Assembly (NCBI RefSeq): GCF_029543245.1
Contig: NZ_JARQWV010000015.1
Location: 1 to 64,000 of the forward strand
Direction: 5' to 3'
Source: Caulobacter endophyticus
Lineage (GTDB): Bacteria; Pseudomonadota; Alphaproteobacteria; Caulobacterales; Caulobacteraceae
Length of the DNA: 64,000 nt
Below the pieces are notes generated by a model, which made no database searches, was not told where the DNA came from, and saw only the letters and a program-made list of their open reading frames with translations. A program made the translations under genes and the position numbers. Every line of letters begins with the position of its first letter. Positions within the stretch are counted from its first letter, which is position 1. Of this stretch, positions 10,701 through 20,698 are shown piece after piece.

Positions 10701-11978
10701 ATGACCGCCAGCGCCGCACCGACCAGCAACTCCTCCCGCCGCGTGCTGCTGGCCAGCCTGGTGGGGACGGCGGTCGAGTTCTACGATTTCTACATCTACG
10801 CCACGGCCGCCTCGCTGGTGTTCGGGCCGCTGTTCTTTCCGTCGAGCTCGGCGTCGGCCCAGCAGATGGCCTCGTTCGCCACCCTGGCGGTGGCCTTCTT
10901 CGCCCGGCCGGTGGGCGCGATCGCCTTCGGTCATTTCGGCGACCGCATCGGCCGCAAGTCGACCCTGGTGGCGTCGCTGATGCTGATGGGCGGCTCGACG
11001 CTGCTGATCGCCTTCCTGCCTACCTACCAGATGGCCGGCTGGCTGGCGCCGGCGCTGCTGTGCGTGCTGCGGTTCGGGCAGGGTTTCGGCCTGGGCGGCG
11101 AGTGGGGCGGGGCGGCGCTGCTGGCCGTCGAGAACGCTCCTCCCGGCTGGAGGGCGCGGTTCGGCATGTTCCCGCAACTGGGCGCGCCGGTGGGCTTCAT
11201 CGCCGCCAACGGCCTGTTCCTGATCCTGGGGCTTCTGCTGAGCCCGGAGCAGTTCATGGCCTGGGGCTGGCGCCTGCCGTTCCTGGCCAGCGCCATCCTC
11301 GTCGGCCTTGGCCTGTGGGTGCGGCTGAAGCTGACCGAGACCCCGGCCTTCGCCGCCGCCCTGGCCCACGAGCCGCCGCCGGCGGTGCCGTTCGCCGAGC
11401 TGCTGAAGCTGCACTGGAAGGAAACCCTGGGCGGCACCTTCGCGGTGGTCTGCTGCTTTGCGCTGTTCTACCTGACCACGGCCTTCGCGCTGGCCTTTGG
11501 GGTTCAGACCCTGGGCTACGATCGCGAGGTGTTCCTGGGCGTGCAGCTGCTGGCCATCCTGTTCATGGCCGGCGGCATCGTCGCCTCGGGCTACTGGTCG
11601 GACGCCACGACGCCGCGCCGGGTGCTGATGGCCGGCTGCGCCATGACCGTGGCCGCCGGCGCGTTGCTGCCGCTGATGATGGGCGCCGGTTCGCTGGTGC
11701 TGATCTGCGCCTTCCTGTCGCTGGCCCTGCTGGCCATGGGCTTCGTCTACGGACCGCTGGGCTCGTGGCTGCCCGAGCTGTTCCCGGCCCGGGTGCGCTA
11801 TACCGGCGCCTCGATGGCCTTCAACATCGGCGGGGTGATCGGCGGCGGGCTGACGCCGATCATCGCCAAGGGTCTGGCGGACCAGGCGGGTCTGGTTCCC
11901 GTCGGGATCTATCTGGTGGTCGCCGCCGGGATCAGCTTCATCGCCCTCGTCGTGCTGAAGACGCGCACCGAGGCATAA
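10701..11978 (+). CDS. MFS transporter, metabolite:H+ symporter type
   Basis: A 425-residue inner-membrane protein with twelve predicted helices and the features of the MHS branch of the major facilitator superfamily (ShiA/ProP/KgtP relatives). VGTAVEFYDFYIYATAA opens helix 1 and the loop motif GDRIGRKSTL follows helix 2. MHS proteins import carboxylates, osmolytes or shikimate with protons. The substrate cannot be read. ATG at 10701 follows GAGGAC. It is followed in the same direction by a histidine kinase after 147 bases. Confidence 0.9.
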   Translation: MTASAAPTSNSSRRVLLASLVGTAVEFYDFYIYATAASLVFGPLFFPSSSASAQQMASFATLAVAFFARPVGAIAFGHFGDRIGRKSTLVASLMLMGGSTLLIAFLPTYQMAGWLAPALLCVLRFGQGFGLGGEWGGAALLAVENAPPGWRARFGMFPQLGAPVGFIAANGLFLILGLLLSPEQFMAWGWRLPFLASAILVGLGLWVRLKLTETPAFAAALAHEPPPAVPFAELLKLHWKETLGGTFAVVCCFALFYLTTAFALAFGVQTLGYDREVFLGVQLLAILFMAGGIVASGYWSDATTPRRVLMAGCAMTVAAGALLPLMMGAGSLVLICAFLSLALLAMGFVYGPLGSWLPELFPARVRYTGASMAFNIGGVIGGGLTPIIAKGLADQAGLVPVGIYLVVAAGISFIALVVLKTRTEA

Positions 11979-12124
11979 CGCGGGTTTCTTACCGGGTGAC
12001 AGCGGCGACGCATCGCGTAAGGTCGCGTCATCCGGGCAGGGGAGCAGGGCATGGCGGGGCTGACGAACGGCGCGATCCACGGGGCTGTCCGCAACCTCCT
12101 GGCGCTCGCCGCGTAAATCCGCCC

Positions 12125-13801
12125 ATGGCGCCTACTTCTTCCGAGACCCCGGCCGCTTCGCACCGGGGCCTGCGCGGCTCGGTCCGCGGCCTGCTGGTGC
12201 TGCTGACCGTCAGCCTGCTGGTGCCGGCGCTCGCCGCCACGGCCCTGCTGCTCGAGCGTTCCAACCGCCAGAACCGCGACCAGTTGGAAGTGCAACTTCT
12301 GGCCACCGCGCGGGCCTTGTCGGGCGCGGTCGACCGGCAGGTGGCCGAGGGCGTCGCCGTGGCCGAAACCCTGGCCACCGACCAGGCCCTGCTGAACGGC
12401 GACTGGAAGGCCTTCGACATCCGGGCCAGGCGCGCCACCGGCAATCGGCCCGGCTGGGTGGCCGTGACGCGCGGCGACGGCCAGCAACTGGTCAACACCC
12501 TGGTCGCCTGGGGAGAGCCGCTGCCCAAGACCCCGCCGCCGGCCTACATGGCCGCCGCCCGCGCGGCCGGCCGCACCCAGGTGTCGGATCTGCGGATGGG
12601 GGCCCTGGCCCAGCGCCCGGTGATCACCGTCGGCGCGCCGGTCGACATCAAGGGCGAGGCCTATGTGGTGTCGTACGTGGTCGAGGCGGCCAGCTTCACC
12701 TCGGTGTTCCGCCAGCAGCGCGCGCCCGAAAGCTGGGTGGCCACCATCCTCGACAACCAGCGCAAGGTGATCGCCCGCTCGGTGCGCAACGAGCGCTTCA
12801 CCGGGGCCAGCGCCTCGCCGGACATGACCCGCAACCTGGCCCGCTCCAACGAGGGGGTCAGCAAGAGCGTCTCGCTCGACAACGTAAAGACCCGCGTGGC
12901 CTACACCCGATCGCCCCGCACCGGCTGGACGCTGGTGGTGGCCATCCCCCGGGCCGATGTCGCCAAGGTGGGGGTGGCGGCCGCCTGGGGCACGGCGGCG
13001 ATCTTCCCGCTGCTGCTGCTGCTGGGCATCAGCATGGCGCTGTTCTTCGCCAACCGGATCAATCGCGAGGTGGTGGGCCTGGTGGAGGACGCCGGAGCGA
13101 TCGGCGAGGGGCGGCCGCTCGAGGCGAGCAAGGCCGGCGGCCTGGCCGAGATCGTCGCCGTGCGCGAGGCCCTGGTCGCCGCCTCGCACGAACTGGAGGC
13201 CCGCGAGGCCCGCCAGGCGGTGATGATCAACGAGCTGAATCACCGCGTGAAGAACAACCTCGCCACCGTGCAGTCGCTGGCCCGCCAGACCTTCGCCAAG
13301 CTCGACGCCGAGCAGGTGCGGATCTTCACCGAACGGCTGGTGGCGTTCTCGGCGGCGCACGACCTTCTGACCCGCACCGGCTGGAACGAGGCCGACCTGT
13401 CCGACGTGGCGGCGATCTGCGTGCGCGCCCACGGCGAGGGCATCGACGCCTCCGGACCCGGCGTGGCGCTGAGCCCGCACGTGGCCGTATCGCTGTCGAT
13501 GGTGCTGCACGAACTGGCCACGAACAGCGCCAAGTACGGCGCCCTGTCGGCGACGGGCGGGCGGGTGACCCTGCGCTGGAGCCTCGACCAGGACGCACGG
13601 CAGCTGCGCCTGACCTGGAGCGAGAGCGGTGGTCCGGCCGTCAGCGAGCCCGAGCGCCTGGGCTTCGGCGCGCGGCTGATCGAGAACCTGACCCAGCGAG
13701 AGCTGAAAGGGCGCTCGCGTTTCGATTTCCGCGCCGACGGCCTGGTGTTCGAGGCGTGGCTGCCGCTGGCCTCGGTGCAGCGCTGGAACAACGATTTCTG
13801 A
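12125..13801 (+). CDS. HWE-family sensor histidine kinase
   Basis: A 558-residue membrane sensor kinase. A first membrane helix lies at ~20-45, an extracytoplasmic Cache-like sensor region at ~50-280 and a second helix at ~290-312. A linker follows, then the phosphoacceptor box ELNHRVKNNLATVQSL with His373, and an ATPase domain. The N-box HELATNSAKYGAL and the WSESGGP motif identify the HWE family, common in alphaproteobacteria and often linked to the general stress response or light. No response regulator is adjacent, so its partner is encoded elsewhere. Confidence 0.9.
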   Translation: MAPTSSETPAASHRGLRGSVRGLLVLLTVSLLVPALAATALLLERSNRQNRDQLEVQLLATARALSGAVDRQVAEGVAVAETLATDQALLNGDWKAFDIRARRATGNRPGWVAVTRGDGQQLVNTLVAWGEPLPKTPPPAYMAAARAAGRTQVSDLRMGALAQRPVITVGAPVDIKGEAYVVSYVVEAASFTSVFRQQRAPESWVATILDNQRKVIARSVRNERFTGASASPDMTRNLARSNEGVSKSVSLDNVKTRVAYTRSPRTGWTLVVAIPRADVAKVGVAAAWGTAAIFPLLLLLGISMALFFANRINREVVGLVEDAGAIGEGRPLEASKAGGLAEIVAVREALVAASHELEAREARQAVMINELNHRVKNNLATVQSLARQTFAKLDAEQVRIFTERLVAFSAAHDLLTRTGWNEADLSDVAAICVRAHGEGIDASGPGVALSPHVAVSLSMVLHELATNSAKYGALSATGGRVTLRWSLDQDARQLRLTWSESGGPAVSEPERLGFGARLIENLTQRELKGRSRFDFRADGLVFEAWLPLASVQRWNNDF

Positions 13802-13840
13802 ATGGGTCGCGGAGGGCTTGAGCCCCCCGCGTCGCCAGGC

Positions 13841-15181
13841 TCAGAGGGCCTGTTCTATCCAGCCGGTCCCGCTGGCCGCCTTGCCCTGGAAACTGCCCTC
13901 GGCCGAGGCGATCCCCTCGTAGATCGAGCCGGTCGGCAGCGGGAACTCCTGGTCGGCCAGCAGGGCCTTGAAGTTCAGCACCGCGTCGAAGCCGGCGATG
14001 TCGAGCTGGTAGTCGAGATAATAGACCACGCCGGAAGCCGGGCTGGTCCACGGGCGTTCGGCGGTCATGACGCCGGGCACGACGTACATCTGGCCCTCCG
14101 GGTCCTGCAGGGTGACCTCGCAGACGACCGGCTCGCCGGGATTTGGCCGCTTGTTGCCGCCGGCCAGCACGTAGTGGTTCGACAGCGACCAGCCGTTGTC
14201 GAGCTGGGCGTTCTGCAGGATCCACTTCACCGGGTTCTGGGCGGTGCCGAAGAAGCCGTACTCGTGGTCCATCCAGGTCTTGCCCGTGACCTCGAAGATC
14301 TCGCCGTCGATGGTGATCGTGCCTGAAGCGGCGATGTTGGTCAGCGAGTAGTAATAGTTGCCGGTCTGCAGGTGCGAACCGCTGGCCGGCGGCAGGATCT
14401 GGGTGACGCCGGTGCCCCAGACCACGAACGGCGCGCCCTTCTGCGACAGGGTCAGGTCGAAGACGATCTCGGTGTCGGTGGCCTCGTCGGTCAGCTTGGA
14501 GACCACGGCCATGTTCTGGGTGGGATCGCCCCAGGCGGCGTCCATGGTGATGAAGGTGTGCACCGCCTCGGCCGTGGCGCCCGAGCCCTTGCCGTTGATG
14601 ACGATGTGCGGCGGCGAGGTGTAGCCGCGGCCCGGATTGGTCAGCTGGATCGACAGGATCGCGCCGGTGGCCGGGTCGACCAGCGGCCAGGCGATGGCCT
14701 GCGAGCCGCCGCCGCCGGTCACGGTGACCGTGGTGGCGATGGGATCGTAGCCCGAGCCCGGATTGGTCACCTTGATCGCCGTCAGCCGGCTGTTGGGGTC
14801 GCCCAGCCGCACGCGCCAGTCGCGGTTGACGTCGTGCTCGGCCCAGGTGGCCGGATCATAGCCGGCGGGCGGGGTGAAGGTTGTGGTGCGCTGGTAGTGC
14901 TTCTGGGTCGCGACGTCGGTCAGCATGATCTGCGAGAAGCCGAAGCCCCGGCCCTGGAACGAGGCCGCGTTGATCTCGAAGCCGAACACCCGGTCGCCGG
15001 CCTTCAGCGTGCCGATGTGCCACCACCATTCGGTGGGGGCGTCGCGGTGCAGGTAGTGGTCGGCCGGCAGGCGGATCACCGACAGCTCGCGCGGGATCGG
15101 CTGGGGCGCGTCGCTGTCGGCGCATGCTTGGGCGAGCGGGCGCGCGAAGCCGCGGCCCCGCAGGAACGGCAGAATGGTCAT
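13841..15181 (-). CDS. AttH/CrtC-like lipocalin-fold protein with inserted NPGSGY repeats
   Basis: A 446-residue protein. EWWWHIGTLKAGDR near residue 51 and TWMDHEYGFF in the second half are hallmarks of the AttH/hydroxyneurosporene-synthase (CrtC) family, a double lipocalin-like fold. Between the first lipocalin strands sit two related beta segments at ~133-163 and ~176-206, each with the pattern hydrophobic-TNPGxGY followed by a glycine-rich turn (GGGGS, GKGSG). Such repeats are common in surface and phage-tail proteins, not in this family. The start at 15181 (MTILPFLRGRG) has a short basic hydrophobic N-terminus but no certain signal. The reaction is unknown. Confidence 0.75.
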   Translation of the reverse strand: MTILPFLRGRGFARPLAQACADSDAPQPIPRELSVIRLPADHYLHRDAPTEWWWHIGTLKAGDRVFGFEINAASFQGRGFGFSQIMLTDVATQKHYQRTTTFTPPAGYDPATWAEHDVNRDWRVRLGDPNSRLTAIKVTNPGSGYDPIATTVTVTGGGGSQAIAWPLVDPATGAILSIQLTNPGRGYTSPPHIVINGKGSGATAEAVHTFITMDAAWGDPTQNMAVVSKLTDEATDTEIVFDLTLSQKGAPFVVWGTGVTQILPPASGSHLQTGNYYYSLTNIAASGTITIDGEIFEVTGKTWMDHEYGFFGTAQNPVKWILQNAQLDNGWSLSNHYVLAGGNKRPNPGEPVVCEVTLQDPEGQMYVVPGVMTAERPWTSPASGVVYYLDYQLDIAGFDAVLNFKALLADQEFPLPTGSIYEGIASAEGSFQGKAASGTGWIEQAL

Positions 15182-15322
15182 GGCGATGTTTCCCCCAAAC
15201 GGCTCCGGCGCGGCGCGTAAGTCGCGCTGCGTGGCAGGTTGAATGCTTTTCCAGAGCGGCTTGAGGTTGTGTTCAGCGAACGTTGTTGTCAATCGCGCGG
15301 GGCGCATTTTGGGTAAGGGGGC

Positions 15323-17233
15323 TCAGCCCTTGCGGAAGAAGGCGTGGATGCGTTCGGCCAGGGCCTGGCTGACGCCGTCGACCTTGACCAGGTCCTCGAC
15401 GCTGGCCCGGCCGACGCCCTTGGCCGAGCCGAAGGCGTGCAGCAGGGCCTTCTTGCGGCCGGGGCCCACGCCCTCGATCTCGTCGAGCGGGTTCTTCTTC
15501 AGGTCCATGCTGCGGCGGGTGCGGTGGGCGCCGATGGCGAAGCGGTGGGCCTCGTCGCGCAGGCGTTGCAGGTAGTACAGGACCGGCGACTTGGGCTCGA
15601 GCATGAACGGCGTCTGGCCGGGGATGAAGAACCGCTCCAGACCCGCGTCACGATCAGGACCCTTGGCCACCCCGATGACCGTGATGTCGTCGACGCCCAG
15701 GTCGGCCATGATCTCCAGCGCCGCGTCCAGCTGGCCCTTGCCGCCGTCGACCAGCACGAGGTCGGGGCGGTTGGCGTCGTCGCCCTCTTCCTCTTCCTTG
15801 ACCAGGCGGGAGAAGCGGCGCTTCAGCACCTCCTTCATCATGCCGTAGTCGTCGCCGGGCGTGAGCTCGGTCGAGCGGATGTTGAACTTGCGGTACTGGC
15901 CCTTCATGAAGCCTTCGGGGCCGGCCACGATCATGCCGCCCACGGCGTTGGTGCCCTGGATGTGGCTGTTGTCGTAGACCTCGATCCGCTCGGGGGGAGC
16001 GTCCAGCTTGAAGGCCTCGGCGACGCCGGCCAGCAGCTTGGTCTGGGCGCTGCCTTCGGCCATGCGGCGGCCAAGGGCCTCGCGCGCGTTGGTCAGGGCG
16101 TGGCCCACGAGGTCGGCCTTCTCGCCCCGCTTGGGCACGGCGATCTCGACCTTGCGGCCGCTCTTAAGCGCGAAGGCCTCGCTCAGCAGCTCGGAGTTGG
16201 CCGGCTGGACGTTGGCCAGGATCAGGCGGGGGATCGGCTTGTCGTCGTAGAACTGGCCCAGGAAGGCGGTGATGACCCGCTGTTCCTCGGTGACGCCTTC
16301 CTCCTCGTCCTCGGCCGCGCCGGTGATGCGGGGGAAGTAGGCGTGGTTGCCCCAGTTCTGGCCGGCGCGGAAGAAGAACACCTGCACGCAGGCCTGGCCG
16401 CCCTCGACGTGCAGGGCGACGACGTCGGCCTCTTCCACGGTCTCGGGATTGATCTGGCTTTCCTGGGCCACGGCGGCGAGCGCTCGGATGCGGTCGCGCA
16501 GGCGCGCGGCGCGCTCGAACTCCAGTTCCTCGGCCGCGGCCTCCATCTCCTTGGCCATCTGGCCCATGACTGCGCGGGACTTCCCCCTCAGGAAAGCCTC
16601 GGCCTGGTCGACCAGGCCAGCGTAGTCATCCAGGCTGATCAGGCCGGTGCAGGGGGCGGCGCAGCGCTTGATCTGGTGCAGCATGCAGGGCCGGTCGCGC
16701 GTCTCGTAGACGCTGTCGCTGCATGAACGCAGCAGGAAGGCCTTCTGCAAGGTGTTGAGCGTGCGGTTCACCGCCCAGGCGCTGGCGAACGGCCCGAAAT
16801 AGTCGCCCTTGGTGGTGTGGGCGCCGCGGTGCTTGCGAAGCTGGGCGGCGTCGTGGTCGCGGCGGATCAGAATTTCGGGAAAGCTCTTGTCGTCGCGCAG
16901 CAGCACGTTGAAGCGCGGCTTCAGCTGCTTGATCAGGTTGATCTCGAGCAGCAGGGCGTCGGCTTCGGTGCGGGTGGTGACGAACTCCATGGCCCGCGTG
17001 GCGTCGACCATGTGAGCAATGCGGTTGGTATGAAAGCGCCCCTGCGCGTACTGCACCACGCGCTTCTTCAGGCTCTTGGCCTTGCCGACATAGAGCACCT
17101 CGTCGGCCTCGCCGATCATCCGGTAGACGCCAGGCGCATCGGGCAGGCGCGTGACCTCGTCCTTGATCAGGGCGGCGCCGGCGAGCTTGGCCGGTTCGGC
17201 GGGGGAGGGGATGTCGGCGGTGGTGTCGGTCAC
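15323..17233 (-). CDS. uvrC: Excinuclease ABC subunit C
   Basis: A 636-residue nucleotide-excision-repair nuclease that cuts on both sides of UvrAB-marked lesions. The GIY-YIG domain opens with PGVYRM and [13 protein letters not shown]. The UvrB-binding UVR segment lies mid-protein ([21 protein letters not shown] region). The second nuclease domain contains [13 protein letters not shown], and the C-terminus has helix-hairpin-helix repeats ([12 protein letters not shown]). Length is normal. The gene is followed by the AttH-like gene and is not paired with pgsA here. Confidence 0.98.
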   Translation of the reverse strand: MTDTTADIPSPAEPAKLAGAALIKDEVTRLPDAPGVYRMIGEADEVLYVGKAKSLKKRVVQYAQGRFHTNRIAHMVDATRAMEFVTTRTEADALLLEINLIKQLKPRFNVLLRDDKSFPEILIRRDHDAAQLRKHRGAHTTKGDYFGPFASAWAVNRTLNTLQKAFLLRSCSDSVYETRDRPCMLHQIKRCAAPCTGLISLDDYAGLVDQAEAFLRGKSRAVMGQMAKEMEAAAEELEFERAARLRDRIRALAAVAQESQINPETVEEADVVALHVEGGQACVQVFFFRAGQNWGNHAYFPRITGAAEDEEEGVTEEQRVITAFLGQFYDDKPIPRLILANVQPANSELLSEAFALKSGRKVEIAVPKRGEKADLVGHALTNAREALGRRMAEGSAQTKLLAGVAEAFKLDAPPERIEVYDNSHIQGTNAVGGMIVAGPEGFMKGQYRKFNIRSTELTPGDDYGMMKEVLKRRFSRLVKEEEEGDDANRPDLVLVDGGKGQLDAALEIMADLGVDDITVIGVAKGPDRDAGLERFFIPGQTPFMLEPKSPVLYYLQRLRDEAHRFAIGAHRTRRSMDLKKNPLDEIEGVGPGRKKALLHAFGSAKGVGRASVEDLVKVDGVSQALAERIHAFFRKG

Positions 17234-17261
17234 GAGGCAGATATAGGCGAGTCCGGCGGAG

Positions 17262-17543
17262 TCAGCGACGTTCGAGGCTGTGATGAACCGTCGCGATGAT
17301 GATGCGGTCCGGCTCGACGCGGTAGCGGATGATGTAACCCCGTGAGCCGAAGGGGACGAAGAGTTCGCGACCTCGAAATCCGGCCGCCTTTCTGCCGCGC
17401 TCTGGAAACTCCTCCAAAGACTTCATCGCCGCGAACAGTGCAGGGCCGACCCTTAAGGCAGCCTTTGGCGCGCGCCCGGCAAGCCAGAGCTCCAAGTATC
17501 GAATGTCGCTGTAGGCGCGAGGCGAAACCTGGACAGGTTTCAT
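17262..17543 (-). CDS. RelE/ParE-family toxin
   Basis: A 93-residue toxin of the RelE/ParE superfamily. The pattern is typical: an N-terminal strand ([11 protein letters not shown]), helices with [11 protein letters not shown], a [19 protein letters not shown] hairpin, and a final HHSLERR. ParE-like members poison gyrase, RelE-like ones cleave mRNA; the sequence does not settle which. Its ATG overlaps the antitoxin stop (ATGA), so the two are coupled. Confidence 0.88.
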   Translation of the reverse strand: MKPVQVSPRAYSDIRYLELWLAGRAPKAALRVGPALFAAMKSLEEFPERGRKAAGFRGRELFVPFGSRGYIIRYRVEPDRIIIATVHHSLERR

Positions 17544-17779
17544 CTTGGCGGCGGTGGTCCGTCAGGCTTGCCCCAGCCGTTCATCCAGTCGCCAAGCTCA
17601 CCCAAAGGTATCCCGTCGCCTTCCGCAACGACGGCGTCGCAGATGGCGTCCACCTCGGTCCAGACCGCGGCATCGTCCTCCTCAAGGCGATGGCGAACAT
17701 AGTCCTCAACGGATCGGCCAGCTGCTTCCGCGCGAACCCGCAGGCTCTCGGCGAGCGCTTCGTCGATCTCTACGGTCAT
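17540..17779 (-). CDS. Ribbon-helix-helix-type antitoxin
   Basis: The partner of the ParE-type toxin, 79 residues from the ATG at 17779 (MTVEIDEALAESLRVRAEAA). That start gives the short beta strand expected at the N-terminus of ribbon-helix-helix antitoxins. In-frame ATGs at 17794 and 17812 are possible but would overlap a direct repeat that looks like the operator. The C-terminal half (ELGDWMNGWGKPDG) is the likely toxin-binding tail. Assignment rests on position, size and the four-base overlap. Confidence 0.75.
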   Translation of the reverse strand: MTVEIDEALAESLRVRAEAAGRSVEDYVRHRLEEDDAAVWTEVDAICDAVVAEGDGIPLGELGDWMNGWGKPDGPPPPR

Positions 17780-17792
17780 TCCGTCACCAGCC

Positions 17793-17810
17793 ATGTTCCC
17801 ATGATGTTCC
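17793..17810. promoter_or_regulatory. Direct repeat upstream of the ParE-type antitoxin
   Basis: ATGTTCC occurs at 17793-17799 and again at 17804-17810, spaced 11 bases, about one helical turn. This arrangement suits a ribbon-helix-helix dimer pair acting as autorepressor. It also lies in the 77-base gap before the divergent oxygenase gene. Confidence 0.45.
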
Positions 17811-17856
17811 ATTCGCTGTTTGTCGTCAATCGCAGTGGGCTGTATGACCCCGCCCC

Positions 17857-18477
17857 ATGACCACCCGCTCGCTCTTCGTCACCCCGCTCTATGAAGCCAC
17901 CCTGTCCGGCGAGAAGGGGTTCGAGACCTTCATCGACGACCTACACGACGCCTGCATCGCGGTGGCCGAGGACGACGAGGCCGGCCAGGCCTGGGCCGAG
18001 CGCAAGGGCTATCTGGGCTACACCTCCTACGCCTCGCTGGACGACCTGGCCCAGCGCGACAGCCTGTTCGCGGACCTGAAGAAGAAGCTCGACAAGCACG
18101 CGGCGGCCTTCGCCAAGGACCTGCGCTTCGACCTGGCCGGCGGCAAGCTGGTGATGGACAGCTTCTGGATCAACATCCTGGATCCGGGCGGCCAGCACAC
18201 CGGCCACATCCATCCGCACAGCGTGATCTCCGGCACGGTCTACGTCACCATTCCAGAGGGGGCCTCGGCCCTGAAGTTCGAGGATCCGCGGCTGCCGATG
18301 ATGATGGCCGCGCCGACCCGCCAGGACGACGCGCCCGAAAGCCTGCAGCCGTTCGTCTACGTGCAGCCCGCGCCGGGCACGATCCTGATGTGGGAGAGCT
18401 GGCTGCGCCACGAGGTTACGCCCAACCAGGCCGAGGAACAGCGGATCAGCCTCAGCTTCAACTACGCCTGGCGCTGA
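17857..18477 (+). CDS. TIGR02466-type putative 2OG-Fe(II) oxygenase
   Basis: A 206-residue protein that resembles the TIGR02466 family of putative 2-oxoglutarate-dependent oxygenases. The iron-site region HTGHIHPHSVISGTVYV is in the middle and a distal histidine follows in SWLRHEVTPN, with an Arg eight residues later (QRISLSFNY). It starts with LFVTPLYEA, typical of the family. The substrate is unknown. It is divergent from the toxin-antitoxin pair and upstream of the multicopper oxidase, but the 102-base gap leaves co-transcription uncertain. Confidence 0.8.
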   Translation: MTTRSLFVTPLYEATLSGEKGFETFIDDLHDACIAVAEDDEAGQAWAERKGYLGYTSYASLDDLAQRDSLFADLKKKLDKHAAAFAKDLRFDLAGGKLVMDSFWINILDPGGQHTGHIHPHSVISGTVYVTIPEGASALKFEDPRLPMMMAAPTRQDDAPESLQPFVYVQPAPGTILMWESWLRHEVTPNQAEEQRISLSFNYAWR

Positions 18478-18579
18478 CGCACGCGTCGGCTGTGCGAAAG
18501 ATCACAAAAATTTAGCCTTCACCTTCAGTATCGTCCAGGTAGTATCCAGCCTCGGGGAACGCTGTTCGGGGAGGCTGCG

Positions 18580-20688
18580 ATGAGCGGTGCTGGTTGGCGC
18601 GCGCGTGAAGCGCGCTTGACGTTGACGCTAGGGGCGGCCCTGGCCGCGATCGGCCTGCAGGCGGGGACCGCCGCGGCGCAGGACCGGGTCGTTGACAATC
18701 CCCGCCTGCTGGGCGCGCCGATCGAGGCGACGGCCCAGGCGGCGCAGAAGGGAACGACCAGCCTGCTGGCCATCACCGGCACGGCCTCCGGCGACAAGAG
18801 CTACGTCATCCCGCCGTCGACCGCGGCGATCACCGCCGACAAGCGTCTGGCCCTGAACATCGTCTACACCGACGGGCGGCTCTACAACCCCGCCAACGGC
18901 CGCTACGACAAGGTTCACCTGCGCAGCTACAACGGCACCGACGTCTCGCCGACCACGCCCTATGTGGCGCCGACGATCCTGACGCGGCCGGGCGAGACGG
19001 TGCGGGTGGCTCTGGACAACCGGCTGCCGGCCGATCCCAGCTGCACCGACCCCAACTGGCTGATCAACGTGCCGCACTGCTACAACGGCACCAACCTTCA
19101 CAGCCATGGCCTGTGGGTCAGCCCCACCGGCAACAGCGACAACGTCCTGCTGTCGATCAATCCCGGGGTGAAGTTCGAGTACGAGTACAATATCCCCCGC
19201 GACCATCCGGCCGGCACCTTCTGGTACCATACCCACCGGCATGGTTCGACGGCTCTGCAGGTCTCCAGCGGCATGGCCGGGGCCCTGGTCATCAAGGGCG
19301 ACCGCAAGCCGACCCCGAGCGCCAACGGCGACCTCGACACCCTGCTCTACAAGAACGGCGCGCCGATCCCGGAGAAGCTGCTGGTGTTCCAGCAGATCCA
19401 GTACGCCTGCCTGGGCAAGGACGGGAACATCAAGGTCAAGACCGACGCCAAGGGCAATGTGGTCGAGTGGGTCTGCGATCCCGGCGACACCGGGGTGATC
19501 GAGTTCTACAGCGACGCCAACGGCAACGGCTTCGGGCCGGGCAGCTGGGGGCAGTCGGGCCGCTACACCAGCATCAACGGCCAGGTGCTGGCCACCCTGC
19601 CGGCAAGGCAGGGCGAGCTGGCCCGCTGGCGGATGATCCACGCCGGCGTGCGCGACACCATCTCGCTGCAGTTCGTGAAGATGGCCGACGGCGGTCCGGC
19701 GGCGATGGAGCGGCTGGCGGCGGCCGACGGCCCGGCCTTCCAGAAGACCTACTGCATCGGCGATCCCGTGCCGTTCTACATCGTGGCCGACGACGGCCTG
19801 ACCGACGCCCAGGCGCGCAAGACCACGGTCGCCACCCTGCAACCGGGCTATCGCAACGATCTGCTGGTGGTTTTCCCCAAGCCGGGCAACTACTGCATGC
19901 TCGACGCCGACACCGCGCCCAGCGCCACGGTCAACAGCATCGCTGTCGGCACGCGCCTGCTGGGCAAGGTCAGCGTCTCGCCCGGCCAGGAGGTCAGGGA
20001 CATCCCGGCCTTCGTCACCAGCGAACTGGTGGCTGCGGCCAACGCCCAGATGCCGGCCGACGTGAAGGCCAGCGTCATCGCTGACCTGCGCAACGGCCTG
20101 AAGCTGACCCGCTTCGTGCCCCACCCGACGATCACCGAGGCCGAGATCAAGGGTTCCGAGACCGAGAAGGTGCTCTTCAACATCGCCATTCCCGGCCAGA
20201 ACACCAACATGCCGGTGCAGTTCGAGGTGGGCTCGCAGGACTATGCGCCGCGGCCCTACGCCCCCGACCGCGTCGACCGCACCCTGGTGCTGGGCACGGC
20301 CCAGGAGTGGGAGCTGCGCTCGGAGTTCGTCAGCCACCCGTTCCACATCCACGTGAACCCGTTCCAGATCGTCAAGATCCTGGATCCGAACGGCAAGGAC
20401 GTCAGCGCGCCCGGCGCGGTCGATGACTTCGGCCCCGGCCCGCCCGACCCGCAGTATCCGGGCCTGAAAGGCGCCTGGAAGGACACCCTGTGGGTCAAGA
20501 GCGTGCAGAAGACCGACAATGGTCCCTACCTGCCCTACACCCTGATCGTCCGCACCCGCTACCAGCGCTATATCGGCGAGTACGTCCTGCACTGCCACAT
20601 CCTCGACCACGAGGACCAGGGCATGATGCAGAACGTCCAGATCGTGCTGCCTGACGGCGCCGGCGGCGTATCCCACGGCCACCACTGA
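18580..20688 (+). CDS. Secreted multicopper oxidase
   Basis: A 702-residue exported laccase-like oxidase that would take electrons from phenols or metal ions to reduce O2 to water. All copper sites are visible: H174-S-H176, H217-T-H219, H586-PF-H589-I-H591, and H671-C672-H673-ILD-H677 followed by EDQGMM. The T1 copper ligands are therefore intact. A signal peptide ends near residue 33 (AGTAAAQ). Start ATG at 18580 has GGGGAGG upstream. It is longer than typical laccases (~500) because of loops around residues 270-370. Tyrosinase and two more genes follow in the same direction. Confidence 0.93.
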   Translation: MSGAGWRAREARLTLTLGAALAAIGLQAGTAAAQDRVVDNPRLLGAPIEATAQAAQKGTTSLLAITGTASGDKSYVIPPSTAAITADKRLALNIVYTDGRLYNPANGRYDKVHLRSYNGTDVSPTTPYVAPTILTRPGETVRVALDNRLPADPSCTDPNWLINVPHCYNGTNLHSHGLWVSPTGNSDNVLLSINPGVKFEYEYNIPRDHPAGTFWYHTHRHGSTALQVSSGMAGALVIKGDRKPTPSANGDLDTLLYKNGAPIPEKLLVFQQIQYACLGKDGNIKVKTDAKGNVVEWVCDPGDTGVIEFYSDANGNGFGPGSWGQSGRYTSINGQVLATLPARQGELARWRMIHAGVRDTISLQFVKMADGGPAAMERLAAADGPAFQKTYCIGDPVPFYIVADDGLTDAQARKTTVATLQPGYRNDLLVVFPKPGNYCMLDADTAPSATVNSIAVGTRLLGKVSVSPGQEVRDIPAFVTSELVAAANAQMPADVKASVIADLRNGLKLTRFVPHPTITEAEIKGSETEKVLFNIAIPGQNTNMPVQFEVGSQDYAPRPYAPDRVDRTLVLGTAQEWELRSEFVSHPFHIHVNPFQIVKILDPNGKDVSAPGAVDDFGPGPPDPQYPGLKGAWKDTLWVKSVQKTDNGPYLPYTLIVRTRYQRYIGEYVLHCHILDHEDQGMMQNVQIVLPDGAGGVSHGHH

Positions 20689-20698
20689 CGATCCGCCC

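Noticed and set aside
9762-12080. A 772-codon minus-strand frame across the SDR and MFS genes
   Set aside because: Shadow of two well-supported genes; Gln/His/Arg-rich product with no recognisable fold.
18628-20685. A 685-codon frame opposite the multicopper oxidase
   Set aside because: Copper-site motifs are exact on the plus strand; the opposite product is a GC-skew artefact.
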